In this document: positions 12,901 through 25,900 of the stretch, one piece after another | Layout of the letters: each line of letters opens with the position of its first letter | Numbering within the stretch: position 1 is the stretch's first letter | Source: Oenanthe sinensis | Taxonomy: Eukaryota > Streptophyta > Magnoliopsida > Apiales > Apiaceae | DNA: 64,000 bases | Direction of reading: 5' to 3' | Assembly: GCA_028671895.1 (NCBI GenBank) | Contig: CM053809.1 | Location: forward strand, 7,919,501-7,983,500 | Position numbers and translations under genes: made by a program | Notes under the pieces: generated by a model | The model's input: the letters and a program-made list of their open reading frames with translations, nothing else | Database searches by the model: none | Told to the model about the DNA's origin: nothing

Positions 12901-15900
12901 CTTCATTCTTGACTCGTTTAAACATGGAAACAACTTGTAAACTCTTTTAGGATCATTCTTGGCTCATTTAAACTTGAAAAATTTTTGTAACAACTTGAGA
13001 CTTCATTCTTGATTCGTTTGAACATGGAAACAACTTATAGCTTCATTCTTGACTCATTTGAACATGGGAATAACTTGTAAACTCTTTTAGGATCATTCTT
13101 GGCTCATTTAAACTTCAAAGTAATTTGTAACAACTTGAGACTTCATTCTTTACTCGTTTGAACTTGAAATCAACTTGTAGATTCATTCTTGACTCATTAG
13201 AACATGGAAACAACTTGTAACTCTTTTAGGATCATTTTTGGCGCATTTGAACATGAAAATAATTCATACCAACTTGAGATTTCATTATTGACTCGTTTGA
13301 ACATTGAAATAACTTATAGCTTCATTCTTGACTCGTTTGAACATGGAAATAACTTGTAAACTCTTTTAGGATCATTCTTGGCTCATTTGAACTTCAAAGT
13401 AATTTGTAACAACTTGAGACTTCATTCTTTACTCGTTTGAACTTGAAATCAACTTGTAGATTCATTCTTGACTCATTAGAACATGGAAACAACTTGTAAC
13501 TCTTTTAGGATCATTTTTGGCGCATTTGAACATGAAAATAATTCATACCAACTTGAGATTTCATTATTGACTCGTTTGAACATTGAAACAACTTATAGCT
13601 TCATTCTTGACTCGTTTGAACATGGAAATAACTTGTAAACTCTTTTAGGATCATTCTTGGCTAATTTGAACTTGAAAGTAATTTGTAACAACTTGAGACT
13701 TCATTCTTTACTCGTTTGAACTTGAAATCAACTTGTAGATTCATTCTTGACTCATTAGAACATGGAAATAACTTGTGAACTCTTTTAGGATCATTTTTGG
13801 CGCATTTGAACATGAAAATAATTCATACCAACTTGAGACTTCATTATTGACTCGTTTGAACATGGAAACAACTTATAGCTTCATTCTTGACTCGTTTGAA
13901 CATGGAAATAACTTGTAAACTCTTTTAGGATCATTCTTGGCTCATTTGAACTTCAAAGTAATTTGTAACAATTTGAGACTTCATTCTTTACTCGTTTTAA
14001 CTTGAAATCAACTTGTAGATTCATTCTTGACTCATTAGAACATGGAAACAACTTGTAACTCTTTTAGGATCATTTTTGGCGCATTTGAACATGAAAATAA
14101 TTCATACCAACTTGAGATTTCATTATTGACTCGTTTGAACATTGAAACAACTTATAGCTTCATTCTTGACTCGTTTGAACATGGAAATAACTTGTAAACT
14201 CTTTTAGGATCATTCTTGGCTAATTTGAACTTGAAAGTAATTTGGAACAACTTGAGACTTCATTCTTTACTCGTTTGAACTTGAAATCAACTTGTAGATT
14301 CATTCTTGACTCATTAGAACATGGAAATAACTTGTGAACTCTTTTAGGATCATTTTTGGCGCATTTGAACATGAAAATAATTCATACCAACTTGAGACTT
14401 CATTATTGACTCGTTTGAACATGGAAACAACTTATAGCTTCATTCTTGACTCGTTTGAACATGGAAAAAACTTGTAAACTCTTTTAGGATCATTCTTGGC
14501 TCATTTAAACTTGAAAGTAATTTGTAACAACTTGAGACTTCATTCTTTACTCGTTTGAACTTGAAAACAACTTGTAGATTCATTCTTGACTCATTAGAAC
14601 ATGGAAACAACTTGTAAACTCTTTTAGGATCATTTTTGGCGCATTTGAACATGAAAATAATTCATACCAACTTGAGACTTCATTATTGACTCGTTTGAAC
14701 ATGGAAACAACTTATAGCTTCATTCTTGACTCGTTTGAACATGGAAATAACTTGTAAACTCTTTTAGGATCATTCTTGGCTAATTTGAACTTGAAAGTAA
14801 TTTGTAACAACTTGAGACTTCATTATTTACTCGTTTGAACTTGAAATCAACTTGTAGATTCATTCTTGACTCATTAGAACATGGAAACAACTTGTAAACT
14901 CTTTTAGGATCATTTTTGGCGCATTTGAACATGAAAATAATTCATACCAACTTGAGACTTCATTATTGACTCGTTTGAACATGGAAACAACTTATAGCTT
15001 CATTCTTGACTCGTTTGAATATGGAAATAACTTGTAAACTCTTTTACGATCATTCTTGGCTCATTTAAACTTGAAAGTAATTTGTAACAACTTGAGACTT
15101 CATTCTTTACTCGTTTGAACTTGAAAACAACTTGTAGATTCATTCATGACTCATTAGAACATGGAACCAACTTGTAAACTCTTTTAGGATCATTTTTGGC
15201 GCATTTGAACATGAAAATAATTCATACCAACTTGAGACTTCATTATTGACTCGTTTGAACATGGAAACAACTTATAGCTTCATTCTTGACTCGTTTGAAC
15301 ATGGTAATAACTTGTAAACTCTTTTAGGATCATTCTTGGCTCAGTTGACCTTGAAAATAAATTGTAACAACTTGAGACTTCATTCTTGATTCGTTTGAAC
15401 ATGGAAACGACTTATAGCTTCATTCTTGACTCGTTTGAACATGGAAATAACTTATAAACTCTTTTAGGATCATTCTTTGCTCATTTGAACTTGAAAGTAA
15501 TTTGTAACAACTTGAGACTTCATTCTTTACTCGTTTGAACTTGAAAACAACTTGTAGATTTATTCTTGACTCATTTGAACATGGAAACAACATGTAAACC
15601 CTTTTAAGATCATTCTTGGCTCATTTGAACTTGAAAATAATTTGTAACAACTTGAGACTTCATTCTTTACTCGTTTGAACTTGAAAACAACTGGTAGATT
15701 CATTATTGACTCATTAGAACATGGAAACAACTTGTAAACTCTTTTAGGATCATTCTTGGCTCATTTGATCTTGAACATAATTTTTAACAACTTTAGACTT
15801 CATTCTTTAGTCGTTTGAACTTGAAAATAACTTGTAGATTCATTCTTGACTCATTTAGAACATGGAAACAACTTGTAAACTCTTTTAGGATCATTTTTGG

Positions 15901-18225
15901 CTCATTTGAACATGAAAATAATTCATACCAACTTGAGACTTCATTATTGACTCGTTTGAACATGGAAACAACTTATAGCTTCATTCTTGACTCGTTTGAA
16001 CATGGAAATAACTTGTAAACTCTTTTAGGATCATTCTTGGCTCAGTTGACCTTGAAAATAATTTGTAACAACTTGAGACTTCATTCTTGATTCGTTTGAA
16101 CATGGAAACGACTTATAGCTTCATTCTTGACTCGTTTAAACATGGAAACAACTTGTAAACTCTTTTAGAATCATTCTTGGCTCATTTAAACTTGAAAATT
16201 TTTTGTAACAACTTGAGACTTCATTCTTGATTCCTTTGAACATGGAAACAACTTATAGCTTCATTCTTGACTCATTTGAACATGGAAATAACTTGTAAAC
16301 TCTTTTAGGATCATTCTTGGCTCATTTAAACTTCAAAGTAATTTGTAACAACTTGAGACTTCATTCTTTACTCGTTTGAACTTGAAATCAACTTGTAGAT
16401 TCATTCTTGACTCATTAGAACATGGAAACAACTTGTAACTCTTTTAGGATCATTTTTGGCGCATTTGAACATGAAAATAATTCATACCAACTTGAGATTT
16501 CATTATTGACTCGTTTGAACATTGAAACAACTTATAGCTTCATTCTTGACTCGTTTGAACATGGAAATAACTTGTAAACTCTTTTAGGATCATTCTTGGC
16601 TAATTTGAACTTGAAAGTAATTTGTAACAACTTGAGACTTCATTCTTTACTCGTTTGAACTTGAAATCAACTTGTAGATTCATTCTTGACTCATTAGAAC
16701 ATGGAAACAACTTGTGAACTTTTTTAGGATCATTTTTGGCGCATTTGAACATGAAAATAATTCATACCAACTTGAGACTTCATTATTGACTCGTTTGAAC
16801 ATGGAAACAACTTATAGCTTCATTCTTGACTCGTTTGAACATGGAAATAACTTGTAAACTCTTTTAGGATCATTCTTGGCTCATTTAAACTTGAAAGTAA
16901 TTTGTAACAACTTGAGACTTCATTCTTTACTCGTTTGAACTTGAAAACAACTTGTAGATTCATTCTTGACTCATTAGAACATGGAAACAACTTGTAAACT
17001 CTTTTAGGATCATTTTTGGCGCATTTGAACATGAAAATAATTCATACCAACTTGAGACTTCATTATTGACTCGTTTGAACATGGAAACAACTTATAGCTT
17101 CATTCTTGACTCGTTTGAACATGGAAATAACTTGTAAACTCTTTTAGGATCATTCTTGGCTAATTTGAACTTGAAAGTAATTTGTAACAACTTGAGACTT
17201 CATTATTTACTCGTTTGAACTTGAAATCAACTTGTAGATTCATTCTTGACTCATTAGAACATGGAAACAACTTGTGAACTCTTTTAGGATCATTTTTGGC
17301 TCATTTGAACATGAAAATAATTCATACCAACTTGAGACTTCATTATTGACTCGTTTGAACATGGAAACAACTTATAGCTTCATTCTTGACTCGTTTGAAC
17401 ATGGAAATAACTTGTAAACTCTTTTAGGATCATTCTTGGCTCAGTTGACCATGAAAATAATTTGTAACAACTTGAGACTTCATTCTTTACTCGTTTGAAC
17501 TTGAAAACAACTTGTAGATTCATTCTTGACTCATTAGAACTTGGAAACAACTTGTAAACTCTTTTAGGATCATTCTTGGCTCCTTTAAACTTGAAAAATT
17601 TTTATAACAACTTGAGACTTCATTCTTGATTCGTTTGAACATGGAAACAACTTATAGCTTCATTCTTGACTCATTTGAACATGGAAATAACTTGTAAACT
17701 CTTTTAGGATCATTCTTGGCTCAGTTGACCTTGAAAATAATTTGTAACAACTTGAGACTTCATTCTTTACTCGTTTGAACTTGAAAACAACTTGTAGATT
17801 CATTCTTGACTCATTAGAACTTGGAAACAACTTGTAAACTCTTTTAGGATCATTTTTGGCGCATTTGAACATGAAAATAATTCATACCAACTTGAGACTT
17901 CATTATTGACTCGTTTGAACATGGAAACAACTTATAGCTTCATTCTTGACTCGTTTGAACATGGAAATAACTTGTAAACTCTTTTAGGATCATTCTTGGC
18001 TCATTTGAACTTGAAAGTAATTTGTAACAACTTGAGACTTCATTCTTTACTCGTTTGAACTTGAAAACAACTTGTAGATTTATTCTTGACTCATTTGAAC
18101 ATGGAAACAACATGTAAACCCTTTTAAGATCATTTTTGGCTCATTTGAACTTGAAAATAATTTGTAACAACTTGAGACTTCATTCTTTACTCGTTTGAAC
18201 TTGAAAACAACCTGTAGATTCATTA
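12900..18225. repeat. Satellite stretch with 2.5-3.2-kb repeats
   Basis: Modules here recur at 3218 bp (CATGGTAATAAC at 12082 and 15300) and at 2520 bp (the GATCTTGAACATAATTTTT module near 15770 and 18290). GAACTTCAAAGTAATTTG modules sit near 13110, 13390 and 13950, showing local re-duplication of about 290 and 560 bp. Nothing other than satellite is present. Confidence 0.7.
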
Positions 18226-21200
18226 TTGACTCATTAGAACATGGAAACAACTTGTAAACTCTTTTAGGATCATTCTTGGCTCATTTGATCTTGAACATAA
18301 TTTTTAACAACTTTAGACTTCATTCTTTAGTCGTTTGAACTTGAAAATAACTTGTAGATTCATTCTTGACTCATTTAGAACATGGAAACAACTTGTAAAC
18401 TCTTTTAGGATCATTTTTGGCTCATTTGAACATGAAAATAATTCATACCAACTTGAGACTTCATTATTGACTCGTTTGAACATGGAAACAACTTATAGCT
18501 TCATTCTTGACTCGTTTGAACATGGAAATAACTTGTAAACTCTTTTAGGATCATTCTCGGCTCAGTTGACCTTGAAAATAATTTGTAACAACTTGAGACT
18601 TCATTCTTGATTCGTTTGAACATGGAAACGACTTATAGCTTCATTCTTGACTCGTTTAAACATGGAAACAACTTATAAACTCTTTTAGGATCATTCTTGG
18701 CTCATTTAAACTTGAAAAAAATTTGTAACAACTTGAGACTTCATTCTTGATTCGTTTGAACATGGAAACAACTTAAAGCTTCATTCTTGACTCATTTGAA
18801 CATGGAAATAACTTGTAAACTCTTTTAGGATCATTCTTGGCTCATTTGAACTTCAAAGTAATTTGTAACAACTTGAGACTTCATTATTTACTCGTTTGAA
18901 CTTGAAATCAACTTGTAGATTCATTCTTGACTCATTAGAACATGGAAACAACTTGTAACTCTTTTAGGATCATTTTTGGCGCATTTGAACATGAAAATAA
19001 TTCATACCAACTTGAGATTTCATTATTGACTCGTTTGAACATTGAAACAACTTATAGCTTCATTCTTGACTCGTTTGAACATGGAAATAACTTGTAAACT
19101 CTTTTAGGATCATTTTTGGCTAATTTAAACTTGAAAGTAATTTGTAACAACTTGAGACTTCATTCTTTACTCGTTTGAACTTGAAATCAACTTGTAGATT
19201 CATTCTTGACTCATTAGAACATGGAAACAACTTGTGAACTCTTTTAGGATCATTTTTGGCGCATTTGAACATGAAAATAATTCATACCAACTTGAGACTT
19301 CATTATTGACTCGTTTGAACATGGAAACAACTTATAGCTTCATTCTTGACTCGTTTGAACATGGAAATAACTTGTAAACTCTTTTAGGATCATTCTTGGC
19401 TCATTTAGACTTGAAAGTAATTTGTAACAACTTGAGACTTCATTATTTACTCTATTGAACTTGAAATCAACTTGTAGATTCATTCTTGACTCATTAGAAC
19501 ATGGAAACAACTTGTAAACTCTTTTAGGATCATTTTTGGCGCATTTGAACATGAAAATAATTCATACCAACTTGAGACTTCATTATTGACTCGTTTGAAC
19601 ATGGAAACAACTTATAGCTTCATTCTTGACTCGTTTGAACATGGAAATAACTTGTAAACTCTTTTAGGATCATTCTTGGCTCATTTAAACTTGAAAGTAA
19701 TTTGTAACAACATGAGACTTCATTCTTTACTCGTTTGAAGTTGAAAACAACTTGTAGATTCATTCTTGACTCATTAGAACATGGAAACAACTTGTAAACT
19801 CTTTTAGGATCATTTTTGGCGCATTTGAACATGGAAATATTTCATACCAACTTGAGACTTCATTCTTTACTCGTTTGAACTTGAAATCAACTTGTAGATT
19901 CATTCTTGACTCATTAGAACATGGAAACAACTTGTGAACTCTTTTAGGATCATTTTTGGCGCATTTGAACATGAAAATAATTCATACCAACTTGAGACTT
20001 CATTATTGACTCGTTTGAACATGGAAACAACTTATAGCTTCATTCTTGACTCGTTTGAACATGGAAATAACTTGTAAACTCTTTTAGGATCATTCTTGGC
20101 TCATTTAGACTTGAAAGTAATTTGTAACAACTTGAGACTTCATTATTTACTCGTTTGAACTTGAAATCAACTTGTAGATTCATTCTTGACTCATTAGAAC
20201 ATGGAAACAACTTGTAAACTCTTTTAGGATCATTTTTGGCGCATTTGAACATGAAAATAATTCATACCAACTTGAGACTTCATTATTGACTCGTTTGAAC
20301 ATGGAAACAACTTATAGCTTCATTCTTGACTCGTTTGAACATGGAAATAACTTGTAAACTCTTTTAGGATCATTCTTGGCTCATTTAAACTTGAAAGTAA
20401 TTTGTAACAACCTGAGACTTCATTCTTTACCCGTTTGAACTTGAAAACAACTTGTAGATTCATTCTTGACTCATTAGAACATGGAAACAACTTGTAAACT
20501 CTTTTAGGATCATTCTTGGCTCATTTGATCTTGAACATAATTTTTAACAACTTTAGACTTCATTCTTTAGTCGTTTGAACTTGAAAATAACTTGTAGATT
20601 CATTCTTGACTCATTTAGAACATGGAAACAACTTGTAAACTCTTTTAGGATCATTTTTGGCTCATTTGAACATGAAAATAATTCATACCAACTTGAGACT
20701 TCATTATTGACTCGTTTGAACATGGAAACAACTTATAGCTTCATTCTTGACTCGTTTGAACATGGAAATAACTTGTAAACTCTTTTAGGATCATTCTCGG
20801 CTCAGTTGACCTTGAAAATAATTTGTAACAACTTGAGACTTCATTCTTGATTCGTTTGAACATGGAAACGACTTATAGCTTCATTCTTGACTCGTTTAAA
20901 CATGGAAACAACTTATAAACTCTTTTAGGATCATTCTTGGCTCATTTAAACTTGAAAAAAATTTGTAACAACTTGAGACTTCATTCTTGATTCGTTTGAA
21001 CATGGAAACAACTTAAAGCTTCATTCTTGACTCATTTGAACATGGAAATAACTTGTAAACTCTTTTAGGATCATTCTTGGCTCATTTGAACTTCAAAGTA
21101 ATTTGTAACAACTTGAGACTTCATTATTTACTCGTTTGAACTTGAAATCAACTTGTAGATTCATTCTTGACTCATTAGAACATGGAAACAACTTGTAACT

Positions 21201-22465
21201 CTTTTAGGATCATTTTTGGCGCATTTGAACATGAAAATAATTCATACCAACTTGAGATTTCATTATTGACTCGTTTGAACATTGAAACAACTTATAGCTT
21301 CATTCTTGACTCGTTTGAACATGGAAATAACTTGTAAACTCTTTTAGGATCATTTTTGGCTAATTTAAACTTGAAAGTAATTTGTAACAACTTGAGACTT
21401 CATTCTTTACTCGTTTGAACTTGAAATCAACTTGTAGATTCATTCTTGACTCATTAGAACATGGAAACAACTTGTGAACTCTTTTAGGATCATTTTTGGC
21501 GCATTTGAACATGAAAATAATTCATACCAACTTGAGACTTCATTATTGACTCGTTTGAACATGGAAACAACTTATAGCTTCATTCTTGACTCGTTTGAAC
21601 ATGGAAATAACTTGTAAACTCTTTTAGGATCATTCTTGGCTCATTTAGACTTGAAAGTAATTTGTAACAACTTGAGACTTCATTATTTACTCTATTGAAC
21701 TTGAAATCAACTTGTAGATTCATTCTTGACTCATTAGAACATGGAAACAACTTGTAAACTCTTTTAGGATCATTTTTGGCGCATTTGAACATGGAAATAA
21801 TTCATACCAACTTGAGACTTCATTCTTTACTCGTTTGAACTTGAAATCAAATTGTAGATTCATTCTTGACTCATTAGAACATGGAAACAACTTGTGAACT
21901 CTTTTAGGATCATTTTTGGCGCATTTGAACATGAAAATAATTCATACCAACTTGAGACTTCATTATTGACTCGTTTGAACATGGAAACAACTTATAGCTT
22001 CATTCTTGACTCGTTTGAACATGGAAATAACTTGTAAACTCTTTTAGGATCATTCTTGGCTCATTTAGACTTGAAAGTAATTTGTAACAACTTGAGACTT
22101 CATTATTTACTCGTTTGAACTTGAAATCAACTTGTAGATTCATTCTTGACTCATTAGAACATGGAAACAACTTGTAAACTCTTTTAGGATCATTTTTGGC
22201 GCATTTGAACATGAAAATAATTCATACCAACTTGAGACTTCATTATTGACTCGTTTGAACATGGAAACAACTTATAGCTTCATTCTTGACTCGTTTGAAC
22301 ATGGAAATAACTTGTAAACTCTTTTAGGATCATTCTTGGCTCATTTAAACTTGAAAGTAATTTGTAACAACCTGAGACTTCATTCTTTACCCGTTTGAAC
22401 TTGAAAACAACTTGTAGATTCATTCTTGACTCATTAGAACATGGAAACAACTTGTAAACTCTTTT
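18225..22465. repeat. 2.24-kb tandem duplication
   Basis: Copy 1 is about 18225-20464 and copy 2 about 20465-22465. Shared rare variants include ATTCTCGGCTCAGTTGACC (near 18555 and 20795), CTTAAAGCTTC (near 18774 and 21014) and TACTCTATTGAAC (near 19450 and 21690). The offset falls from 2240 to 1960 after about 21750, so copy 2 lacks one 280-bp dimer, equivalent to about 19501-19780. Confidence 0.85.
20057..20336. repeat. Representative 280-bp dimer of the satellite
   Basis: A clean example of the basic higher-order unit. Modules are A 20057-20106 (50 bp), B 20107-20156 (50 bp), C 20157-20196 (40 bp), A' 20197-20246 (50 bp), B' 20247-20296 (50 bp) and C' 20297-20336 (40 bp). A and A' contain CTCTTTTAGGATCAT. 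B contains AATTTGTAACAACTTGAGAC, and B' has ATTCATACCAACTTGAGAC in the same place. C and C' match the other modules at both ends but lack 10 bp in the middle, so they read directly from CTTGTA or CTTATA into the TTCATTCTTGACTC end. Both halves total exactly 140 bp. Confidence 0.95.
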
Positions 22466-22900
22466 AGGATCATTTTTGGCGCATTTGAACATGAAAATAA
22501 TTCATACCAACTTGAGACTTCATTATTGACTCGTTTGAACATGGAAACAACTTATAGCTTCATTCTTGACTCGTTTGAACATGGAAATAACTTGTAAACT
22601 CTTTTAGGATCATTCTTGGCTAATTTGAACTTGAAAGTAATTTGTAACAACTTGAGACTTCATTATTTACTCGTTTGAACATTGAAACAACTTATAGCTT
22701 CATTCTTGACTCGTTTGAACATGGAAATAACTTGTAAACTCTTTTAGGATCATTCTTGGCTAATTTGAACTTGAAAGTAATTTGTAACAACTTGAGACTT
22801 CATTCTTTACTCGTTTGAACTTGAAATCAACTTATAGATTCATTCTTGACTCATTAGAACATGGAAACAACTTGTGAACTCTTTTAGGATCATTTTTGGC

Positions 22901-25900
22901 GCATTTGAACATGAAAATAATTCATACCAACTTGAGACTTCATTATTGACTCGTTTGAACATGGAAACAACTTATAGCTTCATTCTTGACTCGTTTGAAC
23001 ATGGAAATAACTTGTAAACTCTTTTAGGATCATTCTTGGCTCAATTAAACTTGAAAGTAATTTGTAACAACTTGAGACTTCATTCTTTACCCGTTTGAAC
23101 TTGAAAACAACTTGTAGATTCATTCTTGACTCATTAGAACATGGAAACAACTTGTAAACTCTTTTATGATCATTTTTGGCGCATTTGAACATGAAAATAA
23201 TTCATACCAACTTGAGACTTCATTATTGACTCGTTTGAACATGGAAACAACTTATAGCTTCATTCTTGACTCGTTTGAACATGGAAATAACTTGTAGACT
23301 CTTTTAGGATCATTCTTGGCTCATTTGACCTTGAAAATAATTTGTAACAACTTGAGACTTCATTATTTAGTCATTTGAACATTGAAACAACTTATAGCTT
23401 CATTCTTGACTCGTTTGAACATGGAAATAACTTTGAAACTCTTTTAGGATCATTCTTGGCTAATTTGAACTTGAAAGTAATTTGTAACAACTTGAGACTT
23501 CATTCTTTACACGTTTGAACTTGAAATCAACTTGTAGATTCATTCTTGACTCATTAGAACATGGAAACAACTTGTGAACTCTTTTAGGATCATTTTTGGC
23601 GCATTTGAACATGAAAATAATTCATACCAACTTGAGACTTCATTATTGACTCGTTTGAACATGGAAACAACTTATAGCTTCATTCTTGACTCGTTTGAAC
23701 AAGGAAATAACTTGTAAACTCTTTTAGGATCATTCTTGGCTCATTTAAACTTGAAAGTAATTTGTAACAACTTGAGACTTCATTCTTTACTCGTTTGAAC
23801 TTGAAAACAACTTGTAGATTCATTCTTGACTCATTAGAACATGGAAACAACTTGTAAACTCTTTTAGGATCATTTTTGGCGCATTTGAACATGAAAATAA
23901 TTCATACCAACTTGAGACTTCATTATTGACTCGTTTGAACATGGAAACAACTTATAGCTTCATTCTTGACTCATTTGAACATGGAAACAACTTGTAAACT
24001 CTTTTAGGATCATTCTTGGCTCATTTGAACTTGAAAGTAATTTGTAACAACTTGAGACTTCATTCTTTACTCGTTTGAACTTGAAAACAACTTGTAGATT
24101 CATTCTTGACTCATTAGAACATGGAAACAACTTGTGAACTCTTTTAGGATCATTTTTGGCGCATTTGAACATGAAAATAATTCATACCAACTTGAGACTT
24201 CATTATTGACTCGTTTGAACATGGAAACAACTTATAGCTTCATTCTTAACTCGTTTGAACATGGAAATAACTTGTAAACTCTTTTAGGATCATTCTTGGC
24301 TCATTTAGACTTGAAAGTAATTTGTAACAACTTGAGACTTCATTATTTACTCGTTTGAACTTGAAATCAACTTGTAGATTCATTCTTGACTCATTAGAAC
24401 ATGGAAACAACTTGTAAACTCTTTTAGGATCATTTTTGGCGCATTTGAACATGAAAATAATTCATACCAACTTGAGACTTCATTATTGACTCGTTTGAAC
24501 ATGGAAACAACTTATAGCTTCATTCTTGACTCGTTTGAACATGGAAATAACTTGTAAACTCTTTTAGGATCATTCTTGGCTCATTTAAACTTGAAAGTAA
24601 TTTGTAACAACTTGAGACTTCATTCTTTACCCGTTTGAACTTGAAAACAACTTGTAGATTCATTCTTGACTCATTAGAACATGGAAACAACTTGTAAACT
24701 CTTTTAGGATCATTTTTGGCGCATTTGAACATGAAAATAATTCATACCAACTTGAGACTTCATTATTGACTCGTTTGAACATGGAAACAACTTATAGCTT
24801 CATTCTTGACTCGTTTGAACATGGAAATAACTTGTAAACTCTTTTAGGATCATTCTTGGCTAATTTGAACTTGAAAGTAATTTGTAACAACTTGAGACTT
24901 CATTATTTACTCGTTTGAACATTGAAACAACTTATAGCTTCATTCTTGACTCGTTTGAACATGGAAATAACTTGTAAACTCTTTTAGGATCATTCTTGGC
25001 TAATTTGAACTTGAAAGTAATTTGTAACAACTTGAGACTTCATTCTTTACTTGTTTGAACTTGAAATCAACTTGTAGATTCATTCTTGACTCATTAGAAC
25101 ATGGAAACAACTTGTGAACTCTTTTAGGATCATTTTTGCCGCATTTGAACATGAAAATAACTCATACCAACTTGAGACTTTATTATTGACTCGTTTGAAC
25201 ATGGAAACAACTTATAGCTTCATTATTGACTCGTTTGAACATGGAAATAACTTGTAAACTCTTTTAGGATCATTCTTGGCTCATTTAAACTTGAAAGTAA
25301 TTTGTAACAACTTGAGACTTCATTCTTTACCCGTTTGAACTTGAAAACAACTTGTAGATTCATTCTTGACTCATTAGAACATGGAAACAACTTGTAAACT
25401 CTTTTAGGATCATTTTTGGCGCATTTGAACATGAAAATAATTCATACCAACTTGAGACTTCATTATTGACTCGTTTGAACATGGAAACAACTTATAGCTT
25501 CATTCTTGACTCGTTTGAAGATGGAAATAACTTGTAAACTCTTTTAGGATCATTCTTGGCTAATTTGAACTTGAAAGTAATTTGTAACAACTTGAGACTT
25601 CATTATTTACTCGTTTGAACATTGAAACAACTTATAGCTTCATTCTTGACTCGTTTGAACATGGAAATAACTTGTAAACTCTTTTAGGATCATTCTTGGC
25701 TAATTTGAACTTGAAAGTAATTTGTAACAACTTGAGACTTCATTCTTTACACGTTTGAACTTGAAATCAACTTGTAGATTCATTCTTGACTCATTAGAAC
25801 ATGGAAACAACTTGTGAACTCTTTTAGGATCATTTTTGGCGCATTTGAACATGAAAATAATTCATACCAACTTGAGACTTCATTATTGACTCGTTTGAAC

